Source: Colimorpha sp045597845
Lineage (GTDB): Bacteria > Bacteroidota > Bacteroidia > Bacteroidales > P3
Direction: 5' to 3'
DNA length: 50,158 nt
NCBI GenBank assembly: GCA_045597845.1
Contig: JAZLKZ010000128.1
Location: forward strand, 1-50,158
The stretch's first letter is position 1; the number at the start of each line of letters is the position of its first letter. Below are positions 1-7,172 of this stretch, one piece after another. The notes under the pieces were generated by a model, which ran no database searches, had not been told where the DNA came from, and worked only from the letters and a program-made list of their open reading frames with translations. A program made the position numbers and the translations under genes.

Positions 1-1
1 G

Positions 2-208
2 TATTGGTCGGTAGAGGTAACCTTTGACGACACCCTTGCCACCCATTTCATCTTGGAACAGCTGGACCACGGGGAGGTGAACTGCATCCCAGCCGAACAC
101 AACCTCTTGATGGACTCCAGCTATGAGAATACCTTGAAGACGGAACATGAATGGCAGATGACCTACACCCTCACCGAGGAAGACTACAATCGCTGTAAAG
201 GAGAATAA
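2..208 (+). CDS. C-terminal end of an unidentified protein (partial)
   Basis: An open frame enters from the left edge and stops at TAA 206-208, giving the last 68 residues of a protein (starts YWSVEVTFDD, ends YNRCKGE). The start lies outside the window. I do not recognise the family. The segment is hydrophilic with no membrane stretch. It sits 63 bases upstream of a small lipoprotein on the same strand, so it could be the first visible gene of the lipoprotein/ECF run that follows. No function is assigned. Confidence 0.6.
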   Translation, partial: YWSVEVTFDDTLATHFILEQLDHGEVNCIPAEHNLLMDSSYENTLKTEHEWQMTYTLTEEDYNRCKGE

Positions 209-271
209 GGAACTTATTGAACTCTCTCCGTCGAATACCTACGAAAAAATGTATTTTTAAACGATATTACC

Positions 272-622
272 ATGAAGAGACTTGTCCTCATCGCCCTCGC
301 AGCCTTGTCCTTTGCTGCCTGCGAAAAAGAAGAATGGACAGTCAATATTGAGTCTGGCACATTTGTCCTGTTAGACGAACCGTATGAACATCCTTATGCA
401 GGCAGTACCATCCGTGCTATAATTTTTGTTGAAGAAAACGATGGTGTTGTATCTTACAACAGACCATACAATATAACAGGAAATGTTCCCCGATGGGCAA
501 AAAGTGGAGACACTGTAACGGTGAATGCTGTACTTCAAGAAAAGTATCCTCGTAATCAAATAATTTTAACAGAAGCAAATAACGTCAGCCTATACGAAAT
601 AAAAAAGATCTCTAAAAAATAA
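272..622 (+). CDS. Small lipoprotein, unknown function
   Basis: 116 residues. The N-terminus is a clear lipoprotein signal: MKR, a hydrophobic stretch and the lipobox FAAC with Cys16, so the product is predicted to be lipidated and membrane-anchored outside the cytoplasm. The mature part is small and beta-rich in appearance (WTVNIESGTFVLL at the start), which would suit a compact OB-like barrel, but I cannot assign a family. The stop is 3 bases before the ATG of the next lipoprotein, so the two are likely co-transcribed. A fragment resembling its last codons (ANNV-LYEI) recurs near 3582-3615, pointing to a past local duplication. Confidence 0.8.
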   Translation: MKRLVLIALAALSFAACEKEEWTVNIESGTFVLLDEPYEHPYAGSTIRAIIFVEENDGVVSYNRPYNITGNVPRWAKSGDTVTVNAVLQEKYPRNQIILTEANNVSLYEIKKISKK

Positions 623-625
623 ACC

Positions 626-1018
626 ATGAAAAGATTCATTTTATCCCTATTGGTCGTGGCAAACGTCATTGCACTCACGTCGTGCCACAAAGACAGCAAC
701 GACCTGATTCTCGGCTCTTGGGCCAACACCGAAGAGTCCTTCAATCCTGGGGGAACTATACCTGCAGGTACAATCCGCCTCAAATTCAGGGCCGATGACT
801 CGGTAGAGGTGGCAGATCTCTGGGTGGACGTTATCGGGGTGAATGATTATATCATTTTTCCAGGCACGAAGCATTATTCCATCATGGGCGACACACTTGT
901 GATAGACTTTTATGGTCGTTTTCAGATCAACTCGTTGAAACGCAACAACATGATATTGACTCCTATCAACCCGAATGGGTGGAGCGAAGTAATACTCTTT
1001 TTTGAAAGAGAGCAGTAA
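626..1018 (+). CDS. Small lipoprotein, lipocalin-like size, unknown function
   Basis: 130 residues with signal peptide and lipobox LTSC (Cys20). The mature start, HKDSNDLILGSWANTE, resembles the first strand of many Bacteroidota lipocalin-like lipoproteins, in which a G-x-W motif follows the Cys closely; this is a resemblance, not a proven membership. It is paralogous to the protein at 2986-3396: both have Lys-Asp-x-Asn-x-x-Ile-x-G-x-W after the Cys and the same size. Its TAA (1016-1018) lies in the same frame as the ECF sigma gene that follows. Confidence 0.8.
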   Translation: MKRFILSLLVVANVIALTSCHKDSNDLILGSWANTEESFNPGGTIPAGTIRLKFRADDSVEVADLWVDVIGVNDYIIFPGTKHYSIMGDTLVIDFYGRFQINSLKRNNMILTPINPNGWSEVILFFEREQ

Positions 1019-1087
1019 ATTCTAAAAGCACATTCTGTCATCAATACCAGCCAGTTCATACGCGACATCGTCTCCCTTCAGCCCGCC

Positions 1088-1561
1088 ATGCGTCGCATTG
1101 CCGAGCATCTCCTGCACGACCCCGAGCTGGCTGCAGATGCCGTGCAGGAGACCTTTGCCAAACTTTGGCACAAGCGGTGGAGGCTCTCGCTGATGAAGAA
1201 TCCGCAAGGATTTGCTATCACCACGCTGAAGAACCAATGTGTCAGCATCACGCGGCACCAGAAGCACCTTGCCCCCTTGGAGGATTCGCCCCCTATGGAA
1301 GATGACCTCAACGAAACCCTTGCCAAAGAGCAGCAGCTGCAACAACTGGAAGAGGCCATCCTCACCCTGCCACCACTGCATCAGCAGATTATAAGGCTGC
1401 GATATGTAGAGCAACTGAGTACTAGAGAAGTGGCAGAGCGGCTGCAGATGAGCGAGACCAACGTGAACACCACCATGAGCCGTGCCAAGGAAAAACTCAG
1501 AGTCTTGCTGACAGACGCAGACAATCAAAACAAGAAACCCTCAACACCCAACCCACAATGA
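1088..1561 (+). CDS. ECF-type RNA polymerase sigma factor
   Basis: 157 residues from the first ATG. Region 2 is visible as a DAVQETFAKLWHKRW segment (DAVQETF.KLW is typical of ECF sigma-2), and region 4 as LPPLHQQIIRLRYVEQLSTREVAERL followed by the recognition helix SETNVNTTMSRAKEKL. ECF factors redirect RNA polymerase in response to envelope signals. The annotated ATG probably cuts off real protein: the in-frame codons upstream read SQFIRDIVSLQPA, a typical ECF N-terminal helix, but no ATG, GTG or TTG lies between 1019 and 1088. Its TGA overlaps the ATG of the next gene (ATGA at 1558), so the two are translationally coupled, as sigma/anti-sigma pairs often are. Confidence 0.88.
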   Translation: MRRIAEHLLHDPELAADAVQETFAKLWHKRWRLSLMKNPQGFAITTLKNQCVSITRHQKHLAPLEDSPPMEDDLNETLAKEQQLQQLEEAILTLPPLHQQIIRLRYVEQLSTREVAERLQMSETNVNTTMSRAKEKLRVLLTDADNQNKKPSTPNPQ

Positions 1562-2757
1562 ACCTAGAAGACCTCCTGCAACAATATGGCGAAGACCAGC
1601 GCCAGCAAGCCAAGGCTGCTGCCCGCATGCAGCAACTGTCTCGGCGTGCGGCATGGTGGCGTACGGGTGTGGCCTGTATGCTGGTGCTGGGAGCAGTTGG
1701 TATTGTGGCCTTACGCCATACCGCTGAGCCTCAACTCCAAGCTCCGCTGATAGCCGAAGCTGATTGCGTAAGGGTTGACAAAAGGGGCGAAATTGAGGAT
1801 AAGATTGACGCCAGGGAGACCAGTAGGCATAGGGTTTCTGGCAGTTCCGAGTTCTCTAATGATTCTGAGGGTTCCTTTGTTGTCATGGCGGACCCAATAG
1901 CATTTGATACAGTTTCTTTGGCAGAGATATCTGCAGATATGGTTCCGACTGAAATCACGGCAACCCCAGCCGAAACGTCAGCCTTCACATTGTCCGACTT
2001 CTCGGATATCGAGCTATCCTATATAGACCATCCTGCCGAACTTTCCAAGAGCCGAGCGCAGAACCGAGCATGCTCAAGTTATGCCGAGGCGAAGGAAAGT
2101 CCTCAACTTACCGCAAGCCGAGCGCAGAACCGAGCTTGCCTACCTACCAGCAGCCACTCTCGATTCCGTTTCACTGCCAGCATCGGTGCCTCATATAGCG
2201 GCAGAACCAGCCCAGCTCGATCCGATACTGACGTTCCAGAGTATGGCCTGAATAGCATAGATGGAATGGCCGAAGGCTCCAGCCTGCACGTCACACCTCA
2301 ATGGTCATTGATGGCTCGGGTTGGCATGAACTACACCATTGTACAGAACGAACGGCATCATCTAGATGTAGGCATCGGACTGGACGGCTATACGATGCAG
2401 AACGAGGTAAGGGAAACCACCATAACTTCAGGACTGAGTTTGGCTGGCGACGTACAAATTGACAATCGAACCTACAATGTTTCTGCGCAATGCCTGTATC
2501 TGGATCTGCCCCTTGTGTGGAACACCCACCACCATGGAGCTGATAAGATGGGATGGCAATACAGCCTCACCCCTGCCCGAGAACTCTTTACCTTCAACAT
2601 GCCCGATGCCGTCTATATCAACCCATGGAAGCTGACACTGGGATTAGGCATCACCATACCCCGCTGCGCACTTAAATCGGTAAGCCTTACAGCTAACGTG
2701 CTCTCTACCTATAAGTATCACCAAATGCACGAATTAGGCATCATTCTCGGCTTTTGA
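1558..2757 (+). CDS. ECF-coupled membrane protein with barrel-like C-terminus
   Basis: 399 residues. The N-terminal ~35 residues are charged and cytoplasmic-looking (LLQQYGEDQRQQAKAAARM), then one membrane segment (about 37-52, TGVACMLVLGAVGIVAL), a long Ser/Thr/Glu-rich linker, and a C-terminal part from about 200 with alternating hydrophobic strands (HLDVGIGLDGYTM, LYLDLPLVW, LTLGLGITI) like an outer-membrane beta-barrel domain. Position (ATGA overlap with the ECF gene) and topology suggest a sigma-regulator or signal partner; that role is inference. The linker contains the peptide SRAQNRAC twice, 22 residues apart, encoded by a palindromic DNA word. A single protein spanning inner membrane and ending in a barrel is unusual. 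Confidence 0.75.
   Translation: MNLEDLLQQYGEDQRQQAKAAARMQQLSRRAAWWRTGVACMLVLGAVGIVALRHTAEPQLQAPLIAEADCVRVDKRGEIEDKIDARETSRHRVSGSSEFSNDSEGSFVVMADPIAFDTVSLAEISADMVPTEITATPAETSAFTLSDFSDIELSYIDHPAELSKSRAQNRACSSYAEAKESPQLTASRAQNRACLPTSSHSRFRFTASIGASYSGRTSPARSDTDVPEYGLNSIDGMAEGSSLHVTPQWSLMARVGMNYTIVQNERHHLDVGIGLDGYTMQNEVRETTITSGLSLAGDVQIDNRTYNVSAQCLYLDLPLVWNTHHHGADKMGWQYSLTPARELFTFNMPDAVYINPWKLTLGLGITIPRCALKSVSLTANVLSTYKYHQMHELGIILGF
2051..2139 (+). repeat. Two in-frame copies of a palindromic REP-like word inside a CDS
   Basis: The 19-base core GCCGAGCGCAGAACCGAGC occurs at 2051-2069 and 2117-2135, exactly 66 bases apart. The second copy is flanked by GCAAGC (2113-2118) and GCTTGC (2134-2139), forming a stem-loop. 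Both are read in frame as SRAQNRAC within the linker of the ECF-coupled membrane protein. The word looks like an extragenic palindrome that has moved into a tolerant linker; that origin is inference. Confidence 0.7.
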
Positions 2758-2769
2758 TACTGACCCTAA

Positions 2770-2853
2770 CTCTTCACCCTCGTGGCCCAAGACGGCCACC
2801 GCCACACCGTAAGGCTCCTCAAGCAAAGCGAAGTCTTCGGGAGAAAAAACTAA
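2770..2853 (+). pseudogene. Gene-end remnant resembling a T9SS sorting-domain tail (copy 1)
   Basis: Just after the stop of the membrane protein an open stretch reads LFTLVAQDGHRHTVRLLKQS and ends at TAA 2851-2853. It has no start of its own. The pattern (two hydrophobic strands around a DG turn, ending in a basic strand) resembles the end of a type IX secretion sorting domain. The same segment recurs at about 3438-3500, so both look like leftover 3' ends of duplicated genes. Confidence 0.5.
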
Positions 2854-2867
2854 CCGAAATAATTACT

Positions 2868-2875
2868 TTCGCAGC
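2868..2875 (+). promoter_or_regulatory. Possible -7 box (TACTTTCG) ahead of the lipoprotein at 2986
   Basis: TACTTTCG differs at one base from the Bacteroidota TAnnTTTG -7 box. It lies ~110 bases upstream of the next start codon. I see no clear TTTG -33 box at the usual distance. A similar TACTTTCG lies upstream of the ribonucleotide reductase gene. Confidence 0.3.
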
Positions 2876-2985
2876 ATAATATTTCAATGATTAGTGTGTT
2901 AAATGTGTGTCAATACACAAAAAAGATGCTATAAAAATGATTTTTCAGCGAAATAAATATCTATCAACTTATAAAAAATAACATC

Positions 2986-3396
2986 ATGAAAATCAATAAA
3001 CTCATCGCTTTGCTGCTCCTCGTGTCTGCTGTAGCAACATTGTCTGGTTGCAAGAAAGACAACAACTCTATTATCATCGGCAAATGGACGAACACAGCCA
3101 ATTCGGGTGAAATCACTATTGCCGGACTTCAATCTATACCTGCTGACTGCATCACGATGGAGTTCACGGCCAACGAAGTGCTGGTGGGCGACATCCGCGT
3201 CAACTGTCCCCCCAAAAAAGTGGGCTATACCCTCAGCGAGAAAGATGGCAAACAGATATTGCATTTTAATGAGACTGTATGCCTGCACGAAACAGATTTC
3301 ATTGTGGAGAAATTAGACAAAGACCAGATGGTCCTGGCTTCCACTGTGGAGATGATAGATTGGTCCTTCCACTATGTCATGAAACGGAGCAAATAG
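2986..3396 (+). CDS. Small lipoprotein, paralogue of the 626-1018 protein
   Basis: 136 residues with lipoprotein signal and lipobox LSGC (Cys22). The mature start KKDNNSIIIGKWTN matches the layout of the 626-1018 product (KDSNDLILGSWAN), and both continue with an IPA/IPAG element and a beta-rich body, so they are paralogues probably of lipocalin-like fold. Function is unknown. It stands alone between two copies of a gene-end remnant, which suggests that the whole unit arose by local duplication after the ECF pair. Confidence 0.8.
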   Translation: MKINKLIALLLLVSAVATLSGCKKDNNSIIIGKWTNTANSGEITIAGLQSIPADCITMEFTANEVLVGDIRVNCPPKKVGYTLSEKDGKQILHFNETVCLHETDFIVEKLDKDQMVLASTVEMIDWSFHYVMKRSK

Positions 3397-3399
3397 AGC

Positions 3400-3500
3400 T
3401 CACCCGTTCCCAAGCCGCCTACCTCCTCACCCTCGTGACCCAAGACGGCCGCCGCCACACCGTAAGACTCTTCAAGCAAAGCGAAGTCTTCGGAAAATGA
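3400..3500 (+). pseudogene. Gene-end remnant resembling a T9SS sorting-domain tail (copy 2)
   Basis: Directly after the lipoprotein stop, in another frame, the sequence reads LTRSQAAYLLTLVTQDGRRH and continues HTVRLFKQSEVFGK to a TGA at 3498-3500. It is nearly the same peptide as copy 1 at 2770-2853. There is no start codon or signal of its own, so it is a remnant of a lost gene. Confidence 0.5.
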
Positions 3501-3581
3501 TACCCGTTGGTAACACTTATAGCCAACAGCTGTAAGATTTCGCACCCTCATGCGTTATAATAATGCACGAACAATAAAAAG

Positions 3582-3620
3582 AAGCAAATAACGTCAACCT
3601 ATACGAGATTAGAGAGATTT
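3582..3620 (+). pseudogene. Short remnant of the 272-622 lipoprotein 3' end
   Basis: Bases 3582-3615 (GAAGCAAATAACGTCAACCT and following) repeat the end of the lipoprotein gene at about 572-606 with a few changes, giving EANNVNLYEI. It marks the right border of the duplicated, partly decayed lipoprotein region. Confidence 0.5.
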
Positions 3621-3626
3621 ACCATG

Positions 3627-4040
3627 CTACGTTACTTTTATTGCATAATATTTCTTCCGGATCTTCCATTCGTAGAGAAGCCAAAGGATGAAATAACCGT
3701 TGGTGAAGATTTCGTAAATCCATGTCCAGGGTGCGGCGAGGTGGAGGAACCGCTTTACAATCCACAGCACGATGTTGATGCCGAAAAGGATGTCCCAACC
3801 TCGTTCGCGGTCGCGGAACTCGAGGCTTTTGGTCTCGTCGGGCAACAGTTGGATGGTGGTTGAGGAGGAGAAATAGGGAACGATGCTTTGGATGGTGATT
3901 TGATAGACTCCCGGTGGCATTTGGATGCTCACTTCGGGTTGTTGCATTACGCCGATACATTGTCCGCTCACCCAAATCTTGCGTGACAGACGGCTCATCA
4001 TCTTGTTCATCTTGCAACATATCACCAGTTTCGACCTCAT
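3627..4040 (-). CDS. Small membrane protein with short beta domain, unknown function
   Basis: 137 residues from ATG at 4040, which overlaps the TGA of the upstream DUF1295 gene (ATGA), so I prefer it over the longer TTG start at 4052. The N-terminal part (about 15-75) looks like a small PEGA-like beta domain: KIWVSGQ, VSIQMPPGVYQITIQS, TTIQLLPDETKSLEF, a pattern common in proteins that bind envelope surfaces. Two hydrophobic segments follow (WDILFGINIVLWIVKRFL and FTNGYFILWLLYEW) and a basic tail. Translational coupling implies a joint role with the DUF1295 enzyme. Family not identified. Confidence 0.65.
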   Translation of the reverse strand: MRSKLVICCKMNKMMSRLSRKIWVSGQCIGVMQQPEVSIQMPPGVYQITIQSIVPYFSSSTTIQLLPDETKSLEFRDRERGWDILFGINIVLWIVKRFLHLAAPWTWIYEIFTNGYFILWLLYEWKIRKKYYAIKVT

Positions 4041-4828
4041 CCCTTCAGCCAAGTATATTTCGCCACGCTATAAAGTGGCACGAAAGGAATGATTATGGGA
4101 GTGCTTTTCACGTAGGCTTGGTAGTCCTCTCGCTCGCCGTAGTTGCGGTTTTGGCGCAGCTCCAACCTGCGGGCGCCGCCAAACATGATATAGACGATGC
4201 AGAAATAGCCTATCAAGGCGAAGATGAACTGCCATGCATGGTGATAGCAGCCTATTCCGCTGATGAAGCATCCTGTCCAGAAAAGGATTTCGCCTAAGTA
4301 GTTGGGACAGCGCACCAAGCGATAAAGACCCGTATCTACAAAACGGTTGGGGTCGCGTTTCTTTGCGGCGGATTTCTGGGCGTCTGCTGCCGATTCCAAA
4401 AGTATGCCCGATGCCATTACCACCAATCCTATCCAACCCCATGTATCGCTGAGGGCATTCTCCATACGGAAAGCGACGGGGCTTACCTCCATTACGTAAA
4501 GCAGCGCCACCGAAATCCAGATACTGAGACTTGCCCACACAGTGATGGGTTTTGAGGTTTTGGTGAGGTCCTTCATTTCTTTGCGATAGGAGGCGCTCTT
4601 TATCTCACGAAGCATTACGAATGTGCCTAATCGACACCCATAAGCTATCAGCAAAACGCCAAGCAAGACCGAAAGCAATGACAAATCATGACGGAAGAGG
4701 ATGAGCATTGTGGCTCCGCAAGCGGCAACAGAATAGCCGTAGCCGATAGAGATGAAATAGACGAATTTTTTCCAGCCGATGCTGCTGAAAATCATGCAGA
4801 CAATAAATAGGATAAGAAGGGTTTTCAT
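4037..4828 (-). CDS. DUF1295-family integral membrane protein (steroid reductase/ICMT-like)
   Basis: 263 residues with about six to seven membrane helices. The C-terminal part carries the family pattern FVDTGLYRLVRCPNYLGEIL followed by FW and later LELRQNRNYGEREDYQAYVK, typical of DUF1295 and related isoprenylcysteine methyltransferase/steroid 5-alpha reductase-like proteins, where the R-x-P-N-Y-x-G-E segment lines a cofactor site. Substrate is unknown. First gene of a two-gene unit with the 3627-4040 protein, overlapping it by an ATGA. Confidence 0.85.
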   Translation of the reverse strand: MKTLLILFIVCMIFSSIGWKKFVYFISIGYGYSVAACGATMLILFRHDLSLLSVLLGVLLIAYGCRLGTFVMLREIKSASYRKEMKDLTKTSKPITVWASLSIWISVALLYVMEVSPVAFRMENALSDTWGWIGLVVMASGILLESAADAQKSAAKKRDPNRFVDTGLYRLVRCPNYLGEILFWTGCFISGIGCYHHAWQFIFALIGYFCIVYIMFGGARRLELRQNRNYGEREDYQAYVKSTPIIIPFVPLYSVAKYTWLKG

Positions 4829-4889
4829 TGTAAGGTTGGAAGATTTGAAGCTTTAAACCTTTCGGATTTTACTAAGGTAAAGGTTAAGG

Positions 4890-5693
4890 TTATTGATTAC
4901 TGTTCCCTGGATTGAACGGACACTCCGAGCCTAAGCACTGGTTGTTGATCTCGCTGCGGCTGCATTTGATTACGGGTTTTTCCATCGCTACTCCCAAATG
5001 CTTCTTGGCGAAATCAATGGCGGCGAGGGTGGCTTGGTAGCTGTCGCGTTTGCAGCAGCGTGGACCGCCGGTCTTGCTGATTCGGTCGAGAGCCTCGGAG
5101 GTCATCTTGTTGGAAAGTCCCCAACTCTCCTTGGTCATAGGTGTCGCTTGCGTAACAATCGAGACAAACATTCCGGCACTGATGCCCGCTCCGCAGGCAC
5201 CCCAGTTGCCGCACGCCCCTCCCGGCCCCTGCTTGCCGCGGCGCACCATCTCCAGTAGGGATTTGTGCAAATCCACCTCGCCGCCGGCATTTCTGTAGGC
5301 AGTCAGCAAGGCGCACCCCACCAAGACATGATGCTCGGGACCGTGCATGTGGCAGAAAGGCATACTCATCATCTTCTCCAAAATCTCGATGGGATTCTTT
5401 GACGTCTCTCTCATGCAAAGACTAACCACGGAATCCACGCCCGAGGAGTGACATGCGTCGCAGACATAATGACCATTGGCGCAACGCACGGTGCTGAACT
5501 CTCTTTTGTGGCAGAGTTCACATTCCATTGTGTCGCCCTCTTGCAGATACTCCAACGGCGCGCCACAGATAAGACATTCTTCGTTTTCCATGATTTTGGT
5601 TTCTTTTTCGCTTTCCGACTCCTGTGCGTTTTGGCAAGAAAAACACAGTGCTGTCGCAAAAAGCAAAGTGAATAATTTCGATTTATACAACAT
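4890..5693 (-). CDS. DUF5714-type Cys-rich protein with lipoprotein signal
   Basis: 267 residues. A short hydrophobic leader ends in the lipobox CFSC (Cys20). After Met35 (MENEECLICGAPL) comes a Cys-pair-rich zinc-ribbon-like part (CLICG, CELCHKRE, CANGHYVCDACH), then FCHMHGPEHHVLVG, a Gly-rich loop GKQGPGGACGNWGACGAGIS and more Cys near the end (CCKRD, IKCSRS, CLGSECPF). This matches what I know as DUF5714, a domain of unknown, probably metal-linked function. The secretory leader is odd: the domain begins exactly at an internal ATG (5591), so a cytosolic form is possible. Family call moderately sure; function unknown. Confidence 0.7.
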   Translation of the reverse strand: MLYKSKLFTLLFATALCFSCQNAQESESEKETKIMENEECLICGAPLEYLQEGDTMECELCHKREFSTVRCANGHYVCDACHSSGVDSVVSLCMRETSKNPIEILEKMMSMPFCHMHGPEHHVLVGCALLTAYRNAGGEVDLHKSLLEMVRRGKQGPGGACGNWGACGAGISAGMFVSIVTQATPMTKESWGLSNKMTSEALDRISKTGGPRCCKRDSYQATLAAIDFAKKHLGVAMEKPVIKCSRSEINNQCLGSECPFNPGNSNQ

Positions 5694-5723
5694 TATGATA
5701 AGGTTAAAGTTAAAGTCATGGTT

Positions 5724-6410
5724 TCATCTTCTTTTCACGCCTCTTTTTACTGTGGTTGCGGGATTTCCGGCTAGTACGACGCAAGACTCCTCATGCACAC
5801 CATGCACCACGCTGCCCGCTCCCACAGTGGTGTTGGAGGCAAGGGTAGTGCCTTTGGTGAGGATGGCGTGGCAACCGATCCACACATTGTCGCCCAGATG
5901 GATGGGGCGGTCGTTGTTTTTGACGTTCCCTTCGGCATCTACCAAGTCGTGTTGGTCGGTGTCCATCATCGTACAACTCCATGAGGTTTGCACATCTTCT
6001 CCCGAAGCAATCTCTTTGTTGCAGATGATGAGGGATCTGGGTCCAAGATTGAACTGATTGCCGAGTCGGAGTGTCCCGTTTTCCGTAACCTCGATGCTAC
6101 TCCCTGCACCTATAGCACACGCTCCCTGTACTATCATCGTGCCTCTTAGGTTGATTCGGGTGCGGTCGTATCGAAAATCGGTTCCTTGGTAGGTGTTGAA
6201 GCCAATTTTTACCAGTCCCACTTTAAGTTTCGTGGCTTGTAGATCCAGTTTCCCCGATACGTTTACCATCTTTGTGCGATGCGACACCAGCAATGGCAAC
6301 TTGCAAGCTTGCCGCATGGGAAGCAGGCGGAAGTTGTACCAGATGCTTTTGGGTAGTGCCAGTACGTAGCGTACTGCATCAAGTCGTTTTTTGCGATGGC
6401 GTTCGTTCAT
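5724..6410 (-). CDS. Hexapeptide-repeat acyltransferase (WbbJ/CatB-type)
   Basis: 228 residues from ATG 6410 (MNERHRKKRLD); the frame continues 31 codons upstream but that part looks non-coding and holds a -7 promoter box. The C-terminal half has left-handed beta-helix hexapeptide repeats and the acetyltransferase end DNVWIGCHAILTKGTTLASN, TTVGAGSVVHG and VLAGNPATTVKRG, typical of the maltose/chloramphenicol/capsule acetyltransferase group that moves an acetyl group from acetyl-CoA. A polysaccharide or sugar substrate is likely but not shown; there is no glycan cluster next to it. Stand-alone gene. Confidence 0.85.
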   Translation of the reverse strand: MNERHRKKRLDAVRYVLALPKSIWYNFRLLPMRQACKLPLLVSHRTKMVNVSGKLDLQATKLKVGLVKIGFNTYQGTDFRYDRTRINLRGTMIVQGACAIGAGSSIEVTENGTLRLGNQFNLGPRSLIICNKEIASGEDVQTSWSCTMMDTDQHDLVDAEGNVKNNDRPIHLGDNVWIGCHAILTKGTTLASNTTVGAGSVVHGVHEESCVVLAGNPATTVKRGVKRR

Positions 6411-6435
6411 TGTTAGTTGTTCGATACAGATTTTG

Positions 6436-6443
6436 CAAAGATA
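6436..6443 (-). promoter_or_regulatory. -7 promoter box for the acyltransferase
   Basis: On the minus strand the sequence is TATCTTTG, an exact TAnnTTTG -7 box, 26 bases before the ATG at 6410. No good TTTG is seen at -33. It supports the shorter start chosen for the acyltransferase. Confidence 0.5.
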
Positions 6444-6480
6444 AGCTTTTTTTTTAATAGAATGGATGTGTGGGACGAAA

Positions 6481-6514
6481 AAAAGAGCCGTTTCGCGTGG
6501 CAAAACGGCTCTTT
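6481..6514 (-). terminator. Rho-independent terminator after blc
   Basis: AAAAGAGCCGTTT and AAACGGCTCTTTT form a 13-bp stem around an ~8-base loop, with T runs on both strands. It lies just past the stop of the lipocalin gene. Confidence 0.8.
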
Positions 6515-6531
6515 TATGGAACTGAGAGTCG

Positions 6532-7074
6532 TTACCACTCGCTGTCCAGCTGCTCTACCCAGATGAGGTTTTCCACGTTATAGCCGCGCTTTTTGGCACT
6601 GTTCAGCAGATATTCCATATCCTTGGGCTCCAACTGTGGCGTGCGACTCAAAATCCAGAGATAGTCCTCGTCCTTGCTGCCCACCAGTACGTAGCGGTAG
6701 TCTTCGGCAAGTTCCATCACGTTGTAGTCGCCGTAGAAGTTCATGAAGAACGCCACTTCCAACTCGCCAGGTCCGCCACCTGCCCTGCGGCGAGCCTTGC
6801 CGACGGATTCCTTGTATTTGCCTTTCAAGGAATTCTTGTAGCCGGCGTTCACTACCTTGATGGTGCCGTCGGGATTGATGGAATACTCCGCCGTGCATCC
6901 TACCAGTCCGCGCTCAAAGCGGTGGTCGAAGCGTGCCACCTCGTACCAGGTGCCAACGTAGCGTTTCAGATCGACGTTCTTGACGGCGGTTGTGTTAACT
7001 GATGAGGATGACTCGCATCCTGCCATTCCAAGGAATGGGACTGCACAAAGCAATCGTACAAAAAACTTTTTCAT
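6532..7074 (-). CDS. blc: Lipocalin family outer-membrane lipoprotein (Blc-like)
   Basis: 180 residues. Signal peptide with lipobox MAGC (Cys20). The mature protein opens with VDLKRYVGTWYEVARFDHRFE, the canonical lipocalin first-strand motif (G-T-W-Y-E-x-A-R), followed by a turn with KGKYKESVGKA and the later GDYNVMELAEDYRYVLVGS and LWILSRTPQL elements of bacterial lipocalins. Blc proteins sit in the outer membrane and bind lipids or other hydrophobic ligands, often under envelope stress. Length is normal for the family. Single gene with its own promoter (7106-7137) and terminator. Confidence 0.93.
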   Translation of the reverse strand: MKKFFVRLLCAVPFLGMAGCESSSSVNTTAVKNVDLKRYVGTWYEVARFDHRFERGLVGCTAEYSINPDGTIKVVNAGYKNSLKGKYKESVGKARRRAGGGPGELEVAFFMNFYGDYNVMELAEDYRYVLVGSKDEDYLWILSRTPQLEPKDMEYLLNSAKKRGYNVENLIWVEQLDSEW

Positions 7075-7105
7075 ATTTGTTTGGTTTAGGGTTAGTAATT
7101 CGATG

Positions 7106-7137
7106 CAAAAGTATAACCATTCCCAAAACCTTGCAAA
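7106..7137 (-). promoter_or_regulatory. Bacteroidota promoter for blc
   Basis: Minus-strand -33 box TTTG (7134-7137) and -7 box TACTTTTG (7106-7113, TAnnTTTG) separated by 20 bases, about 32 bases ahead of the blc start. Confidence 0.75.
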
Positions 7138-7172
7138 TTGATTTTCTCTATGCAGAAATGGAAAAAATAGAT

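Noticed and set aside
3627..4052. The longer start of the small membrane protein
   Set aside because: It begins with TTG and would overlap the upstream gene further, while ATG at 4040 forms a standard ATGA coupling.
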